NCBI RefSeq assembly: GCF_021018805.1
Contig: NC_086253.1
Coordinates: 35,465,583-35,529,582, forward strand
From: Prinia subflava
Lineage: Eukaryota > Chordata > Aves > Passeriformes > Cisticolidae
Length of the DNA: 64,000 bases
Direction of reading: 5' to 3'
Both the position numbers and the translations under genes were made by a program. The first letter of the stretch is position 1; each line of letters opens with the position of its first letter. Below are positions 1-14,908 of the stretch, piece after piece. The notes under the pieces were generated by a model that was given only the letters and a program-made list of their open reading frames with translations, was not told the origin of the DNA and did not search any database.

Positions 1-3000
1 AACAGATCATTGCAGAATGCAGATCTCTTAGGAATTAAAGTTGCACACTAAAGCTTCTTCACATTTTGATGATCTTCCCCTCCATATACCCATGAGTACA
101 CTAGATATAGTGTGGTTGGGAACTTTGGATCTCATATCTAAACCCTGTTAAGTATTTCCCCATTATTTTTCCTCCATGGCATTCTCAAAGCACACCCATT
201 GGGTAGATTACTCTTTTTTGCATTGAAGAAATACATTGAAAATGGAATATGAAGTTGCCCCCTGAAAATGAATGCATTCGGGTTGACTCATGTAAGATAG
301 AGGACTGACAGCTTCTACTTTTGCAGTGACTTGTAACAAAGGACTACTTTATCTTCGGGATTTACTGAAGGATTATAATGCTGATTGAAGATAGGCCTTT
401 TTGGAACACCATGTAAGGGAACTAAGTCATACTAAGCAATATGTTTAGTGACAAAAGATTCTCTTTGATAGCTCATATTGGATAATTTATAACACACTGA
501 CATCATCTTAATGTATTCTTTTTTTATGCTCTTTTCTTAAACATTTCAACTTCTAAGTTATGGGACAGGAAAAACTCGATGGAATAGACAATATGCTTAG
601 AAAACTTGTCCTTGCACTAAAGAAGAAGGAATGGAAAACACAGTGGCACAGAACACCATGTGACTTGACTGAAATGATTTTAGTGAATCTGGAGAATTTG
701 CTAAAAACCTAAAACTAACCCTTAATGTACAGAGGATAAATGCAAAATGCTATGTCCACCAAAAAAATCACATATATAAAATGAGTAATAACTAAAAAGG
801 CAGAAGATGAGATACTGTGGCAAGCTATTTAATTTAGTCAATACTAGTTTGTGGTTGCAAGACATTTCAAACGGAAAGGTAATTTACTATAAAAGACAGA
901 AGGGATCCAGCTCTGTTAAGAGTTAGTTACTTTACTGAAATACTGTCTGGTTTGGAAGTGAGAGACAGACAAGCTTCAGGGATTCCACCAGGAAAGTGTG
1001 ACACTAATTTTAACACTTTAAAATTTGAGGTGTGAAGAAAGAACAAATTCTTTTTTTATCTTTAAAGGTTAAGTCTACAGAGGAATATGTGATAACTCTT
1101 GCAGTGTAGTGGAAATGCTGAATAACTTTTTTGCTACTAAGGAAGTAAATAGTTTTGTACAGTAAAGAGGTGGAAGAGTAAATAATTTTGTTGTTTTTTT
1201 AGGATGAGGATGTGGTTTTTTATTTGGATTTGGTTTAGAGTTTTTCTTGTTTAAAAATGGTTAAGTTTGATAAAAAAATAAATTAATTTATTATGATTCA
1301 GAAGAGGTGGAAGAATGTATTTAACCAAAGATTTTCCCAGAAATTTAGCAAATATCTCTGACATAAGTATTTGTTTCTTATACTGTTTTTCTGTTGACCA
1401 TCTTTTTTTCATAAGAATAGTTGATTAACAAGCAAATTTTATTGATTACAAATGGCAGTCTAGGCACTGAAGAGGGATGTAAATATTACATTGTGCTTTG
1501 TTTAGAAAAGGATTCATTATTCTGCCTGTACCCTTTAATAATGTAACAAATGAAGAAATAAAAATTCACAGTACCTTTTTGTATTCATTGTGAGATTTTA
1601 CTGGCAGTGGAAATCACTATATTTTGAGGGTACTCAAAGTCAAGATACTTACGTGCAGTAATATGTGAACAGGAGTAGATTTCAGGAAAACGACATCCTT
1701 AACAGATTTCAGTGTGAGGTATTTCAATGTCATCTGTGTGCCATTTGGGTAGTCTTATCCATCCACTTATGTGCATATTGTGCAAGAATATAATCTCACT
1801 GAATATATCAAGTGGCAGTTCGAGAAGCTGAGTACATCCGCACCAGAGATGGATTATCAATTTTGATTCACCATGACAGGATATACAACGAAGAGCAGTT
1901 TGCTTGCAAACAGGATGGAGTTTGGATGTAAGCCTGGAAATTCTTTGTCCTTGAGTCCACGATCAAACGTGTGTCAGCACTTCTTCAAGCAAATTTTTGG
2001 GCTGTAGCTCAAAGGAAACAACTACCTTGATGATCAGCGTTATCCAATCTTTCTAATATGTCATTTGGATGAATGGAAAGTTACACGTAAACAGACTAAC
2101 AGAAACACAGGACTCATGAAAGGCTGGTGAGGAAATTATGTGTGTGGAAAGGATGATGCCACTGAGTGAGCTTTTGTGCAGGATGATTAAAGAATGAAAC
2201 ACCAGAGGAGGAAACAACTTTAAACAGAAGAATTTTTGCGTTTTCAGGTCTTGGGAGGGAAATGGAAACACTGGAGACCTCAGTATGTTTCAGTGGCTAA
2301 GCAAACAATCAAATAAGTTTTTCAATTCATTATTTCACACTGAATGGAAGGATTTTCTACTTTTCTTCAGAGTTCCTCAGTGTTTTAGGATTCTTACTCA
2401 TGGCTGGCCTTTACTGCAACAGTGCTTATAGTAGTATTTTACTTAAAGATCTGTATAGGTGGTAAAGTTCACCATTCTAAAAAACCCACATATCTCGGGA
2501 AACTAAGCTCCTTGCACTGAAAGAAATATGAAATTACCTGCTTTGCTGATTTTGCTGCTATTCTCACTGAGAAGAGAAAGGAACAAGACTGCTTTATGCA
2601 GCTTCAAATAAACCCTTAGATGACAATCTAATACACAAATATTTGACAAGGAGTGTTTTTCTGTGTTTTTGGAGTAGTGATCCCCCTTTCTTTTTCTTCT
2701 TCAGCATTCAGAAGTCATAGATGTAGCTTTAGGTATGCAAGTATCAAACTATGACTTTCCTCAGAATCTTTTCACTGAGAATCGCAAAGAAAACAAAAAA
2801 TCCAATGGGAAAGTATAGTAACTTTATATTATTTTTTTCCTTAAATCTCCTCCAACAGACTTCTAGCAGACTTCTACCAAAGAAAACAATAAAAAGTGTC
2901 ACAGAATCTTTTTTTACCTTTTTTTTTTTTTTTCTCCTCTGAATAAAATTCAGGGCAGCAAGAGAACTGTACCTAGAGCTTTCATCATACTCATGTTGAT

Positions 3001-6000
3001 TATGGGGATCTAATCCTTTAACAAAAAAGTGAAGAGGGGAGTAAAATGATGCCGATATGTTCAGAGAAGCCTCCAACTGTATCTAAACATAAATGTGACA
3101 TTTCCCTGCAACAAGAACTGTGTGATAAAGCAAGCAAGAAGTGAGGAGGAGAGAAAAAAAAACTTCACAGGAACTCGTTATATTTACCTTTGCATAAGGT
3201 ATTTGCAGTGTACAAACTGGGGAACAAGACATGCAAAATCAAAAATAGACTTAGAAAAAGTATAATGTTTTACATCTGCATTTTCTGCTTCCTATTCATG
3301 ATTTCACATTTCATAGACAGTTCTAATATTGACACAAAATAATTTTTCCTGAGGTCAGTGTACCATTGATGTATACAACACAAAGTGTTTGTACTCAAGA
3401 GTATAAAATTTACATCAGCTGCTCCACAAACCGCCGTGATTATTCCTATGAAACCTAGTCCCCTTATTTTGATAATTCACACATATACATATAATTTTTT
3501 TTTAGTGTTGTTGCATCTATAATGGAAAATGAATGTTTTGGAACCATTTTTGCACAGATTTCTGTCACTGAAAAGCCTTTTCAATGTGAGTTCTTTCCAT
3601 CAATTCTAAAAATATAAAATTGTCAAATTGCTGTTGAAAAACCTTCATATTTAAAGAGAAAAGGGAAAATACTTACTTTTAAAATGTATTTCACTTACAA
3701 ATTGATATATTGTAACTTTTTTAAAGTCTCCAAAAGTCAACTTCAGGTATATACCAAATATTGAATGGCTCCAAAAATATCACAACACTTGCACCCGGAT
3801 TTAGTTTGTTGCCAGATGTTTGGGGCATATCTTCAGATGTATTTTCAAGCTTTCTTAGTAACCACATTTTTTTTTCATCTTTCTCTCTGTTTGCCTGTAA
3901 ACTTGGATTTTTTATGCTAAATTTATTCCTTAATGTGTTTAAATTAATTTTCATAAGTTGTCGTAAATACTTGGAAAGACAGCTGACTTATATGTGGATC
4001 TGTATAATGTTAGAATATGACCTAAATATTTTTTGAAACTAGAACTTTATTCTTTTCATGAGGTCTGAGCCTTGATTTTTGGTAAATATATCAATACACA
4101 CACATATATTTATTTTATAAGTAGGTCATAACACACTTGAGTCTTCTTATGGATTTCCTTTCCCATAACTATAATATAGTCTTTAAAATTGCTGGGGTGT
4201 CCTGAGATATCACATGAAATAAATCATTGTGTCTTCATTACTTCAGTATTTTTTTCTAGTTTCTGGAGCCATTCTGGACAACACACATTCCATTATTTAA
4301 TTCCCACAGTTATAGCTGTAACTGTAAATAATAACAATATTTCCTATGGGTCTTAACATAAATCTATAATTGTTTCTGAAAATAATCTCATAGGAACAGT
4401 AAGATAGATATGTAATTTTTTTAGAAATATGCATTAAGAAAAATAGCAGTGCCAACATTCAGGTCAAGGAGCATTATTCCCTCGATTCCATTGCAAAATA
4501 AAAAAAAGAAAAAAAAATAAAATGCTGGGCTGTCCAGACAATATGAGATAAAACTGAGAAAAGAAAATAAAGAAATCCAACAGGAAACACAAAAAAATCT
4601 TTATTCATTGTATAGTTTTGGAGGAAATTCTTTGTACACTGCTTTCAGGAGGCTTTCCTGACCAAGAGTGGATAACTGCAAAGCTTTACAAGCATCAGGT
4701 AGATAAAAACATAATGAAAGGCATTCAGAGTACATGGGATTACACTGTTTCCCATGTCCCACACCTGTACTTTTAAATATCCTATGAGAAGTTGCACAGT
4801 GGAGGTTCGGAGTTTTCCGGAAAACACATGAAGTAGGAAGGGTTACCCAGGACCTTCTGTGAGCTCATTACCTCCTGCTGAAGTTCTTACAGGGTAAAAC
4901 GTATGTTTTGGACTACCTGATGGGCCCACCACACTCTCAATTTCAAGCAGTTTTAAGAAAGCTTGTATTAATAACTTCAACATAGAAAAGTCCAGTAAGA
5001 TAATCCATAGTAAAAAAATTAATATATCTTTGCTTCTAAAATATGTTTAGTTGATTTTTAGAGGTAGGATGCATGCTTTAAATGATTGACAAGAACAGCC
5101 TGTTGAGTGTCAACTCAAACTCTGATGACACTGTTTGCTCAATTCATGCATGCTACCTTTACACTGTTCCTGCGATCTTCTAAACTTGCTTATCCTTTCT
5201 GAGGCCAAAAGTTATATGAATTTACATAAAATGAACAATTACATAATTGGGTAGTTAAGGAATCCAAGCAATGCTGATACCAGAGGTCAAATGCAAGCCA
5301 GAAGAACAAATATTTTGGTTTTTTACGTAATAGTGTTGTCAATTTATTTCTGTCATAACTTTAGCGTTTCTACAGGTACTCTTATTTAGTTGATAGTTCA
5401 TAAAGCTTACTTTCTTTCCACTTTTAAATTAAGTAGTGTTCCTATTTCTTCCTATTTTTTCCTATTTTAAATAGTTCCCATTTGTCTTAACATTTTAAAA
5501 GATGTGATTAATCTTTTTGGGTCATAATATATATAAGGTAAGTTTCAAAAATAATTTAGCATATTTCATGTGCCTTAATGGACTTGAACATATACTAAGT
5601 TTGTTATGATCAACTAAAAATGTTTTTATCTTTTGACTTTTCTCATATTTTTCTACAAATTAGTATTTTTTTTTATTTAAAATATTTAATATCTTTAGAA
5701 ATCTTTAGAATTTTGTTTCAAACATGAATATGAATATTTATTCAGTGAAGTTTTTTCCTGATATGTGAAAAAGCATTTTTCCACTGTTGTCAGGAGCGAG
5801 GAGGTATTGTCCTTTCTTTTTAAGACTGCCGCAAGCACGTTTGAAGCTAGCTCATATGTCAGTCAGCATCCAAAATCTTGGGAAAAATATTGATCTGGCC
5901 AATCCCAAACATCACTTTCCATTTACCTACCTATGTATTTCTATATCTATCAATGGATTAGCTCTATTTGTGAGTTTTCATACAAAAGATTTTTAGTAAA

Positions 6001-9000
6001 CTTAGGCAGAATACGATGTCAGAACACAAAATGAAATAAAGCTGAGTTTTCGTATTCTTCTTTATATCAGGGACAAATACTGAGCTCCAGACTGGAAAGA
6101 AGTGCTTTGTTTTTGAATGTTTTGGTGGGTGCTTTTGTACAGAAGGCAAAAGATATCATTATCTAGTATCTGGACATGGATACTGCATGTTTTGCTTTTG
6201 ACATCTTAGTCTTAGGGACAAAACAGTTGTGGTCCTGAAATCCAACTGGACAATTTGAACAATGTTGAAGCTTCTTGCTGGCATCTTTTTTCAAGTGCCA
6301 GTTTTGTGTTATCCTCCTTATTTTTCATCTCCCCATTAAGTGTCAGCAGTGTCCTGGCAGAGTTTTTCATCTGTCCACTGGTAATCTGCCAGGTAATGAT
6401 GTCCTTCCAAAGAGCAATCCTTGTGGCCTCAGAGAGGATTGTTACCTACCCTCATGAGTGTTTTGAAGTGAGGAAGCTGCGATCCGAAGTATCGCTGGTG
6501 TAGGTGCAGGCTGAAATGAAACTGAAAAGTTCAAAGATGACGATGATTAGTTTTAGCACTTTAGTTAATAAGTTTACATACGAAGATAAACACAACCTGC
6601 TCTCTTAAAACATCATGAAAATTATAGGCTAAAAGGAAATAAAGAAGAAAATTTGGATTGCTCAACAATTATCAATAGTGCATTACTGCAGCCTAAGTCT
6701 GAATGAATTGCTCCTAGGGAAAATAATCAAACAAAGGCTGACATGCTGTGTCCATTTCTAACAATCAATGTAGTGACTAAACATGTGGAGCACAGAATGG
6801 TGCCCACAGCTAGAATCTTTATTTGCATTTCAGCAGATAAAAATGTGAAGTTTCCTTAAATGTAAACAGAATAATATCTGAAAACATAGACACGCTATTA
6901 AAATATATTTTGTAGCTGAGAAATTTGTAGTGTGTTATTAGCATTTGGGCATATTTGTTATTCAAGTGGGCTCTTGATTTACAAAACTGTTTTCTATGAT
7001 CTACTATCTACAGACTTTTCTTGAGATAATTTAAAAGAAAATGATGGAAATATTCCTATATATAGGATAATCTTGGCTGAGAGTTTCCCTGATATAATAT
7101 GGGAAGATTTAAGGATTTAAAATTTTATCTTAATATAATATCAGAAGATTATTTTCTTGATATAAAACAGGAAGATTTTTTTATTTTGTATGGTAGAGAA
7201 GATGTTTCTATATTTTTTCTCAATTAAAATTCCGAAAACTATTTGGAGATGGAGGAAGTATTTAAAAACTCAGAAGACTAACACCATAATTTACCAAAAC
7301 TTTGATTTTCAGTAGCTTTTAGAATGAGGCAGAGGTTGATTTAGGGACCACTTAAGCAAACTGGACACACAGAGGACCACAGATTGAATGGTGGTTTGGC
7401 TGTTGTGCTGTTGAAGGAGATGTCATTGCAAGTCAGTTCTCTATTCACTTTGAAATATCATGGGGTTCTTCAATTTCACTGAAGACTGTAAAAGGCGAAA
7501 ATGTCATATGTGTCTTAAAGAAGGGAAAGAAGGAGCATCTGGGAAACTACAGGCTTTGACACTTATTAAATTGTCTTTCACTTCACCCATTATTTTTTTC
7601 ACTTTTGTTCTTCCTATTCTGTACCCCATCCCACTGGGAGTGGGGGGATGAATGAAGGACCAAGTTAAGCTACAAGAACCTTGGTGGGCTGGAAGGTTTA
7701 TGAATTCCAACACAAGAAAATGAATGCTACCCCAGCTTCCTGACACATGAGAAAAATGAAGGTTAAAAAAAAAAAAAAGAGGTAAAAATAATTTACTGAA
7801 ATTTAAAGTTTGTCTTATTAAAATTAACAGGGATAAACTGACAGAAAGATGACCAGTGTCACCCTTTAGGTTGCAACTTCTGTAATAGGATTTAGAATAG
7901 ACTTCTGGAATATACTGGCTCAACATGCCACTGTTTGATCATATCTAAACCGTCATTTCATGCCACCTCCTTATAGATTCTTGGCTTGCTCACACTTTAG
8001 GAACTATGTATTATTCTGTGCCTTTATCTCAGGGAAAATACTACAGAACTGGAAAAGACAGATTATTTAAGAGAGGTTCCAAAATAGTGGAAGACTTTCC
8101 ACGCAGAATGGATAGAGTAAGCTAGGACTCTGCTATACAGGTGTGACTTTTGGGCTTTTTATAAAACAAGACCATCATGGAGAGAGAGGCTAGAGAACAA
8201 TCATGCACAAGAACTAGGTGTCACAATGATAATACACAAAAATAGCAAAAAAACCCCCGTAGTTTCTCACTAAGCAGGTGATAGACATACAGACCTCCTT
8301 GTCAAAGTGTGGTGAAGTTGCAAAATGCTTGCCTGCGTTCAAGCAAGATCCATAAGATCTTGATTTTCATACTGAAAATCTAAGCTGGCAAAAATTTGAA
8401 GCAGTAATCAGAATGAGGTATTTTTAATTGTTAATCTTTAATTTTAATTTTATGGCTGCTGTTAGAGAGGCCTGAACTCTGCAAAGCTTTTTTTGTGTAA
8501 GTGGTCTTAAAAACAATGAGAATATTTGCACCTATTTCCATGAAGGCCTGAAAGCAAACTGTTTATTTAAACCATTGCAGAGTTTACCTTGAATGGTCTC
8601 ATTCAGGGCTGAAGTAGCCTGACTATTCTAATTTGATTTGAACTGACAGAAAATGTTTTAATTTACCTTGAAACAAGGACTTAAGAGCTATGACTGAAAA
8701 CTAAGTTTCCATAAGAAATATATTTGTTATATCTATTTAGCTAGTAAAGTTTTTAGGTACAGATAAGCTCAAAGTAGACCGAGTGTTTAGAAAGACATAC
8801 TTTCAGAAGCATGGTTAATCAGATCTTGTCTGAATAATTAAAAGGGAATAAAGGCAAGCACAGTGCTCCAGAGGTCAGTGTTGCTGCAGGAGGTGGGAAC
8901 CTAAGGGATGACATGTAAAGTGTAAGTAAAAGGAATTCCAACTAATTCTAACTCAAATTCTACTAGACAACAATAGGTCAAAAAAGGAATCGCTCATTAA

Positions 9001-12000
9001 ATTTCAGCAAACTTTTCTCTTAATTAATTTAAATTAAATATATATATGTTTTGCCTTAGTATATGTATAAACCTTGCCATTTGATATATAAAATGCAAGC
9101 TATAAATAACATGGAAAACAGACGTGATAAAGTTTTCTGGTGGTCCCACCATCAGAAGAGACATATAGAAAAGGAATAAAAGCCAATTTTAAATTTAACA
9201 TAAGTAATAGAAGTGACAAATGATAGCCAGCAGGACTCTATGTTGTAGCTTACTAAACCAGATACCTAAGAGTTCTTCAAAACACTGAGAATAAAAACAT
9301 AATTTCTTGCCTAAAAGTTACCATGGATCATTTAGATAGCTATTTTACACTAACAAACACAACAGCATTTGAGAAGCTCTAACTTTTTTGTAGTCAAAAC
9401 TGTTGAAGTCCAAATCTCTACTTTATTTCATTAAAATCTCAGCTGTAACACACTCAGAAATGCTACTGTGGTATGGCACTTTTGCAAAATGAAGCTGTGA
9501 ACACTTACTCTATTGACAATTGCAGAAGAGCAGATTCAGGGAACATTGACATAGACCGAGGCTGAAATTCATTAACGGCTAGTTACTACTGTAGCAAGAA
9601 AGCATTCCTTGATGCCATTTATAAAATATAAATTAAACTGTTCCAATAGCACCACAGTGAATTCTATCAAGCTGAAAGGTGTCCAGGTCAGTGAATGTGG
9701 TGGTACTTTCAGGCACCGTATGAGCAAGACACCACATGATATCCACACATGTCACTGTTTCTCCAAGTTCTCTTCATGGCAAACAGACTATGTGGCTGAA
9801 GATAAGTCTGCCTCCTCCAAAACAAATAAAGAAAACACCCCTACATGGAAATATCAATTATGCTCCTATGCAAAGTAAAGAAAATATATGATTAATTGGA
9901 ATAAAAAAAATTAAAGTGTTTTCAGTACTAATTACATTCTTAAATCTCTCTGGCCTTCATTTGCATGACTCTTCAAAAGATATAAACAAAGACTTTTATA
10001 GCCTTTAATATCTAAAATTTCAGATAATATAATGTCCATTGCAGAAGTCACCACCTATAATATAAAATTATTTCCTACACAGGAAATAATTCAAATAATC
10101 CGTTGTTGCTATTTTTTCATATTTATTTGATGGTAAAAGATTAGATATTAGTACAGCGTTACAACTCCATTATTCTATTATTCCTTTGCATACTTGATCT
10201 AGATTCAAGGTTTTCTTCTACTATTTGTTTTTGATTTTGGGTTTTTACAGTTTTTTGAATTTCTTAGTGTCTGAGACACTATAATGCTATCATTAATAGA
10301 TCACTTTCATTGGCTGTCTTCTCAAAATCAGCAAGGTAGTGCACTGTGAAGCACTCCAGGTAATTTCAGTCTTCAGGATGTTATTCCCTTCTTTCAGATA
10401 GGTTTTAGGTCCTGATCCATTACTTTTAGTCTTAGAACTAAACTAAATTAGGAGCTTACTCCCTGTATAATTAATGGAAAGAGGCTGAAATATATGTAAA
10501 CAACGAGACTAATTTCAGATGTCTATTAACTGTTAGAGGTATTTATCTATTTCTAGTAGAGAGAGGAAGGGACTTAATGGTGTCTTTTTTTTTTTTTTTC
10601 CTAATATAGATGTCTTGGATAGTTGTCTGGGCAGGATGATCTAGCAATTCCTTTCCTTTCAAGACAAGCAAAAAGTTAAACATTAAATAAAGGCACCCAT
10701 TTCTCAGTGGATAAGTTCACCGCACTATCACATCAAGCAGAAATGGAATTACTTAAATCCATGGAATGAAAATTATTTAAACTCATCAATAAAATTCCTA
10801 ATACTTTTCTTGACTGTGGTTTAATACTTGTTTGAAGTGTCTTTAAAACTCTGTTTGGAGGGGCAATATATAAACATTATTTTCTTGTGAATATAGGGTT
10901 TTCTCTCCCCACCTCTAGAAAACCAAATTAAAAAGTTAAAGTGACCTAATACTAAAAACTATGGAAATTATATACTTCATATGTGTGTAATAAGTGGCAG
11001 GACTATAGTATATGGGCCTGTGTTGAACAAGATTCTGTGCATTCTTACAGAACTTGACTTCTCATCACCAGTAAGGACAATTATGTAGCTTTGATAAGGA
11101 GAGGATATTCTAAATATGTATCAAGCTTAATTTATTAAGCATTTTCATGTATGCTTAAAATAGACAAAATAATTGGAATGACATTTGTATAAATAAGAAT
11201 GAGGATGAAGCCTTAGAAGGAAGTATTTATGGAATAAAAAATAGCTGAGAGAAGAAAAGTTTCAATATATGTTCTATGATGGTTATTTCATACCATTAAA
11301 AATGAAGGTTATACAGATTCATTTTTTCTCAATAAATATTAAAAGGTTAATTTTAGTTCTATGTAAAAACTGTCTTTAGAAGAGCACCCTAATCCATGAC
11401 TCTGCTTTCTTTGACTAAAACTCCCATATTCAAATAGCCAGTAATTTTAGAGTTAAGTCTCATCTGGATTGTAAAGAAGTTGATATTCAAATCCTAATTT
11501 TTGTGTATAAACTCTGTTGTTCAATTCACTTCACTCTGTATAAATCTGGTTTGGGAGTTTGGAAGTAAGATTGTAACCATCAGTATTACCACAGTTTCTT
11601 TCTGCTATTTAAATGTTTTAACGTTTTAAACTAACAATAGTTTTAAAAATAAGGAACATATGCAGGATGAAGATCTCTTCAATTTATGAACTCTGTACTT
11701 CTAATTCATCTAGTTTGCAGGAATTCTCAGTCTGCCAAAATGCTTTCTATTTGTTTATGTATATGTGTAGATACATTTCTATGCGCTACACAGACACACA
11801 CATGTGCCTACACATGTGTGCAGCCACACAAACTTATAAATATACACACGCTGAAAGGTCTTGTGACCTTTTTGGAGTTCTCTGGAAAAGAGGAATTAGG
11901 CAGCTGCTGAATGTTAGCTTATTTTTGCCCAAGTTTTAATGATAAAGGTAGAATGAAAATAAGCGGACTATTCTACCTTTCAGTCATGAGCTTTAATTGG

Positions 12001-13669
12001 CATTAATTAAATCAGCTTCCAGAGGGCACATTATGTAGGGAACCTCCCCATTCAAATAATTATTCCATGTTTGTCAAACACATTAGTTCTGGTAGAAAGC
12101 CAAATTTAAAAAGAGGAGATACAGACCAGGTAAGTGTCACTCTTAAGTGCTCCTAATTGTTTTGCAGTAATTATTGTGAGCTTTTATTATGCAAATGTTA
12201 CTAGTATATGCAGCTTTCTTCACTAAGAAGCAGTACCAACATGCTTCCAGAATGAACATGGCTTTTACACTTACAAAACCACGAAAAATGTGTAGAAGTG
12301 TCCAGAAACGGTCTGGAGTCAATAGGTCTTCCCCTTCCTACACAACTTCAAAGTAAATGATTTTTCATTTAGTAAAGCCACTAAGTAATTTTCTCTAAAC
12401 CTTGTTTTATTTATCACAAAAACAATAAACTTTTGTGTATCTTTTTGTTTCACTAGTTAGTAAAACATTGTGTGAAAACTGTAAAATATTGAGGCTTGGT
12501 GTATTCTTCCTGACAGTCTTACGTTTCCGTAATAATGGAACTCCCTTCTTTTCCAGCTTGAAGCTTAGAAATAAAAAAGCTTCTTGCATGTTCTTTTATT
12601 TCTGAAATTTAACTTCATACTGAAAAAGTAAAAAGAATACAAAATATATGCAACTGGGTTTTGTTACCAGGAACAGGACTTCTACCATCCTGTGAAATGC
12701 AAAATCTTAATTTAAACAGCTTGCCAATATACTGAAAAGATACATCTTAAATTATTTCTTTCCCATCTATTAGCCCAGGATTCCTACACAAAAAAATACT
12801 TTTAGGATTAAGAAGTTAGAATTGGAATTGTTAGATGCATGGAAATCTTTCTCACCTGTAGATAACCAGTGAAAAAATTTGGTGACAGCTTTCTGAGGGT
12901 TAAGATTTGGGAGGGTATGGTGACTCTATTAGCCTAGGCATGATCTATTTCAGCAATCTGGGGAATGCAACTCTTTTTGGCAACTAGAAAAAACAACTTT
13001 GGTTTGTTTCTTTAAATTAATGGTGTGTTCTTGCGTATCAGAAGTGATAAGTCATTTTAAAATGGTAGAATCCTCCAATGCTGAAAGATATTAAACCTTT
13101 ATAACTTATCAAAATGAGGCTATGACTCAACAATGAGATTAGCATAAAGAACAAAAACAAAACATTGCTAGAAAATCTCTACTGTTTCAAGAGAATAGTG
13201 ATTATTCAAATTCAATAACTTTTGAGCATAATTTGAATGAGTGATACCTAAGTTAGGATAGTATCAGTGTTCAGTGATTTTCTGTATTCAGTACAAGAGA
13301 TGAAAATGTGGCAACCTAATGACTTGTCAGCATGTAGAGGGACTCATTTTCATGAGTTCCATAAAAGATATTCAAAATTCAAGAATTTAAATCATCCTTA
13401 AATCAATACATGATGATTGTAACTATGCTATTTTTCCTTTCTAGCAAAAGTCCTCATATCATTTAGCAGATATATTTGTTTAACTGGGATTTACATTTTT
13501 TTTTCTTTATATCCTTTCTCCAATAAATCTTGATTTAAGACAGTAGGGATTGGTAATTTCACTGGAAAAAAATGCTGTGTAATACTGCATAAGTGCGGAA
13601 AGGATGCCTAAACATGTATTTCCTTGAAGTTGTACTATTCTACTTTGGAACTGTCTAGATTTCAACCCG
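1..13669. other. AT-rich noncoding stretch, no gene recognised
   Basis: I read this stretch on both strands and found no exon, RNA gene or named repeat that I can support. Open frames here are short, low-complexity and unlike any family I know. It contains small T-runs (for example near 2918-2934 and 10587-10604) and scattered TA-rich patches. It could be intergenic or deep intronic; old, decayed repeats may be hidden in it. Confidence 0.6.
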
Positions 13670-14908
13670 TGTTGGTTTTGCATGGCCTGGTTTTTGGTAG
13701 TGGGATGGAGGGGGCACAGAGGTGGCTCCTGTGAGAAGCTGCTGAAGCTCCCACCATGCCTGGAAGAGAAAATCCCTGATGGCTCTGAAGATGGACATGC
13801 TGCTGGTCAAAGCTGGGCCAACGAAAACAGCTAGTAGTGCCTCCATAATAACATATTTATGAAGGAAATCAAAACAAAGTGGACAGTTTTCTCCTAGCCA
13901 GAGAAGAGGAGGAGGTGAGAACATGTGAGGGAAAGAACATGGAGACACCAAGGTCATTGCAGAAGGAGGGCAGGAGGTGCTCCAGGCGCCGGAGCTGAGG
14001 TTCCTCTGCAGGCTGTGGTGAGGCCGTGGTGAAGCAGCTGTGCCCCTCAGCCCATGGGGATGCAGAGATCCACCCACAGCCCGTGGGGATCCAGGGGGAG
14101 GCAGAGATCCACCCACAGCCCGTGGGGATCCAGGGGGGATGCAGAGATCCACCCACAGCCCGTGGGGATCCAGGGGGATGCAGAGATCCACCCACAGCCC
14201 GTGGGGATCCAGGGGGATGCAGAGATCCACCCACAGCCCGTGGGGATCCAGGGGGATGCAGAGATCCACCCACAGCCTGTAGGAGAGGTGTCCATGCCAG
14301 AGCAGGTGATGTCTGGGGGAGGCTGTGATCCAGTGGAAGACCTGGTGGAGACAGAGGGCCCTTGCTTCCAGGCTGGAGCAGCCTGTCCTTGCAGGACTGC
14401 ACCCCATGGAAGAGTGAGCCATGCCACAGCAGTTTTGGGAGGGCTGTGTGCCTGTGAGAGGGACTCACGTTGCAGCAGTTTTGGGAGGACTCCTGCTCAT
14501 GAGATTGCAGCCACATTGGAGAAGTTCATAGAGAACTGTCTCCCACGGGAGAGACCCCATGGTGTAGTAGGGGAAGGACTTCTCTCCCCGTGCAGAGGAG
14601 GAAAACCTCAGGTGATGAACTGACTAAACCCTCCCACCCTGTCAGTGGGAAGGAGAGAGGGGCTGGGGGAAGAAAATATGTTCTTAAGGGCTTATTTTAC
14701 TTCTCATTATGCTCCTCTGATTTTGGAAGTAATAAATTCACTTTGTACTTCTAAGTTGAACTTGTTTTGCCCTTGAAGTGTTTTCTCCAGGTCTTTATCT
14801 CACCTCATGATGCCTTGATTAAATCTTTCTCTCCTCTGCCCAGCTGTGGTGGGGGGGTGATTGAGCAGCTTTCTTGGGTGCCTGGAGTTTGGCCAGTGTC
14901 AAACCATT
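13670..14908 (+). mobile_element. Solo-like avian ERV LTR (ERVL-like), plus strand
   Basis: The segment opens with TGTTGGTTTTGCATGGCCTG, a start I recognise from a common avian endogenous retrovirus LTR. It ends near the polyadenylation-type motif at about 14730 (AATAAA) and a closing stretch CAGTGTCAAACCATTA. The second copy at 60.4-61.4 kb on the minus strand shares both ends, which supports the boundaries. No gag or pol coding sequence follows, so it is probably a solo LTR. Its extra length comes partly from an internal 39-bp minisatellite. The open frames across it in several frames come from that repeat and are not genes. Family name (ERVL-like) is from memory of avian repeats; the exact ends are good to about 10 bases. 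Confidence 0.7.
14051..14279 (+). repeat. 39-bp minisatellite inside the LTR, about 6 copies
   Basis: The core GCAGAGATCCACCCACAGCC recurs at 14062, 14101, 14141, 14180, 14219 and 14258. Spacing is 39, 40, 39, 39 and 39 bases. Because 39 is divisible by three, every frame stays open on both strands and gives repeated 13-residue peptides, which explains the long overlapping open frames here. The copies are nearly identical, so the expansion is recent. Confidence 0.95.

Noticed and set aside
6255..6503. 82-codon frame that might be an exon
   Set aside because: It starts with TTG, its composition fits chance, and no splice sites or homology are evident.
7504..7926. 140-codon frame on the minus strand
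   Set aside because: It runs through a poly-A/T stretch, has no known domain and no supporting signals.
11990..12220. TAATTA-rich patch as a possible conserved enhancer
   Set aside because: Such cores are frequent in AT-rich DNA, and conservation cannot be judged from one sequence.
14051..14279. Regular repeats as a possible CRISPR array
   Set aside because: The units abut with no unique spacers, and the sequence is a vertebrate LTR.
13655..14623. Overlapping frames of 80 to 255 codons on both strands
   Set aside because: They come from the 39-bp minisatellite, whose length is a multiple of three, inside an LTR.
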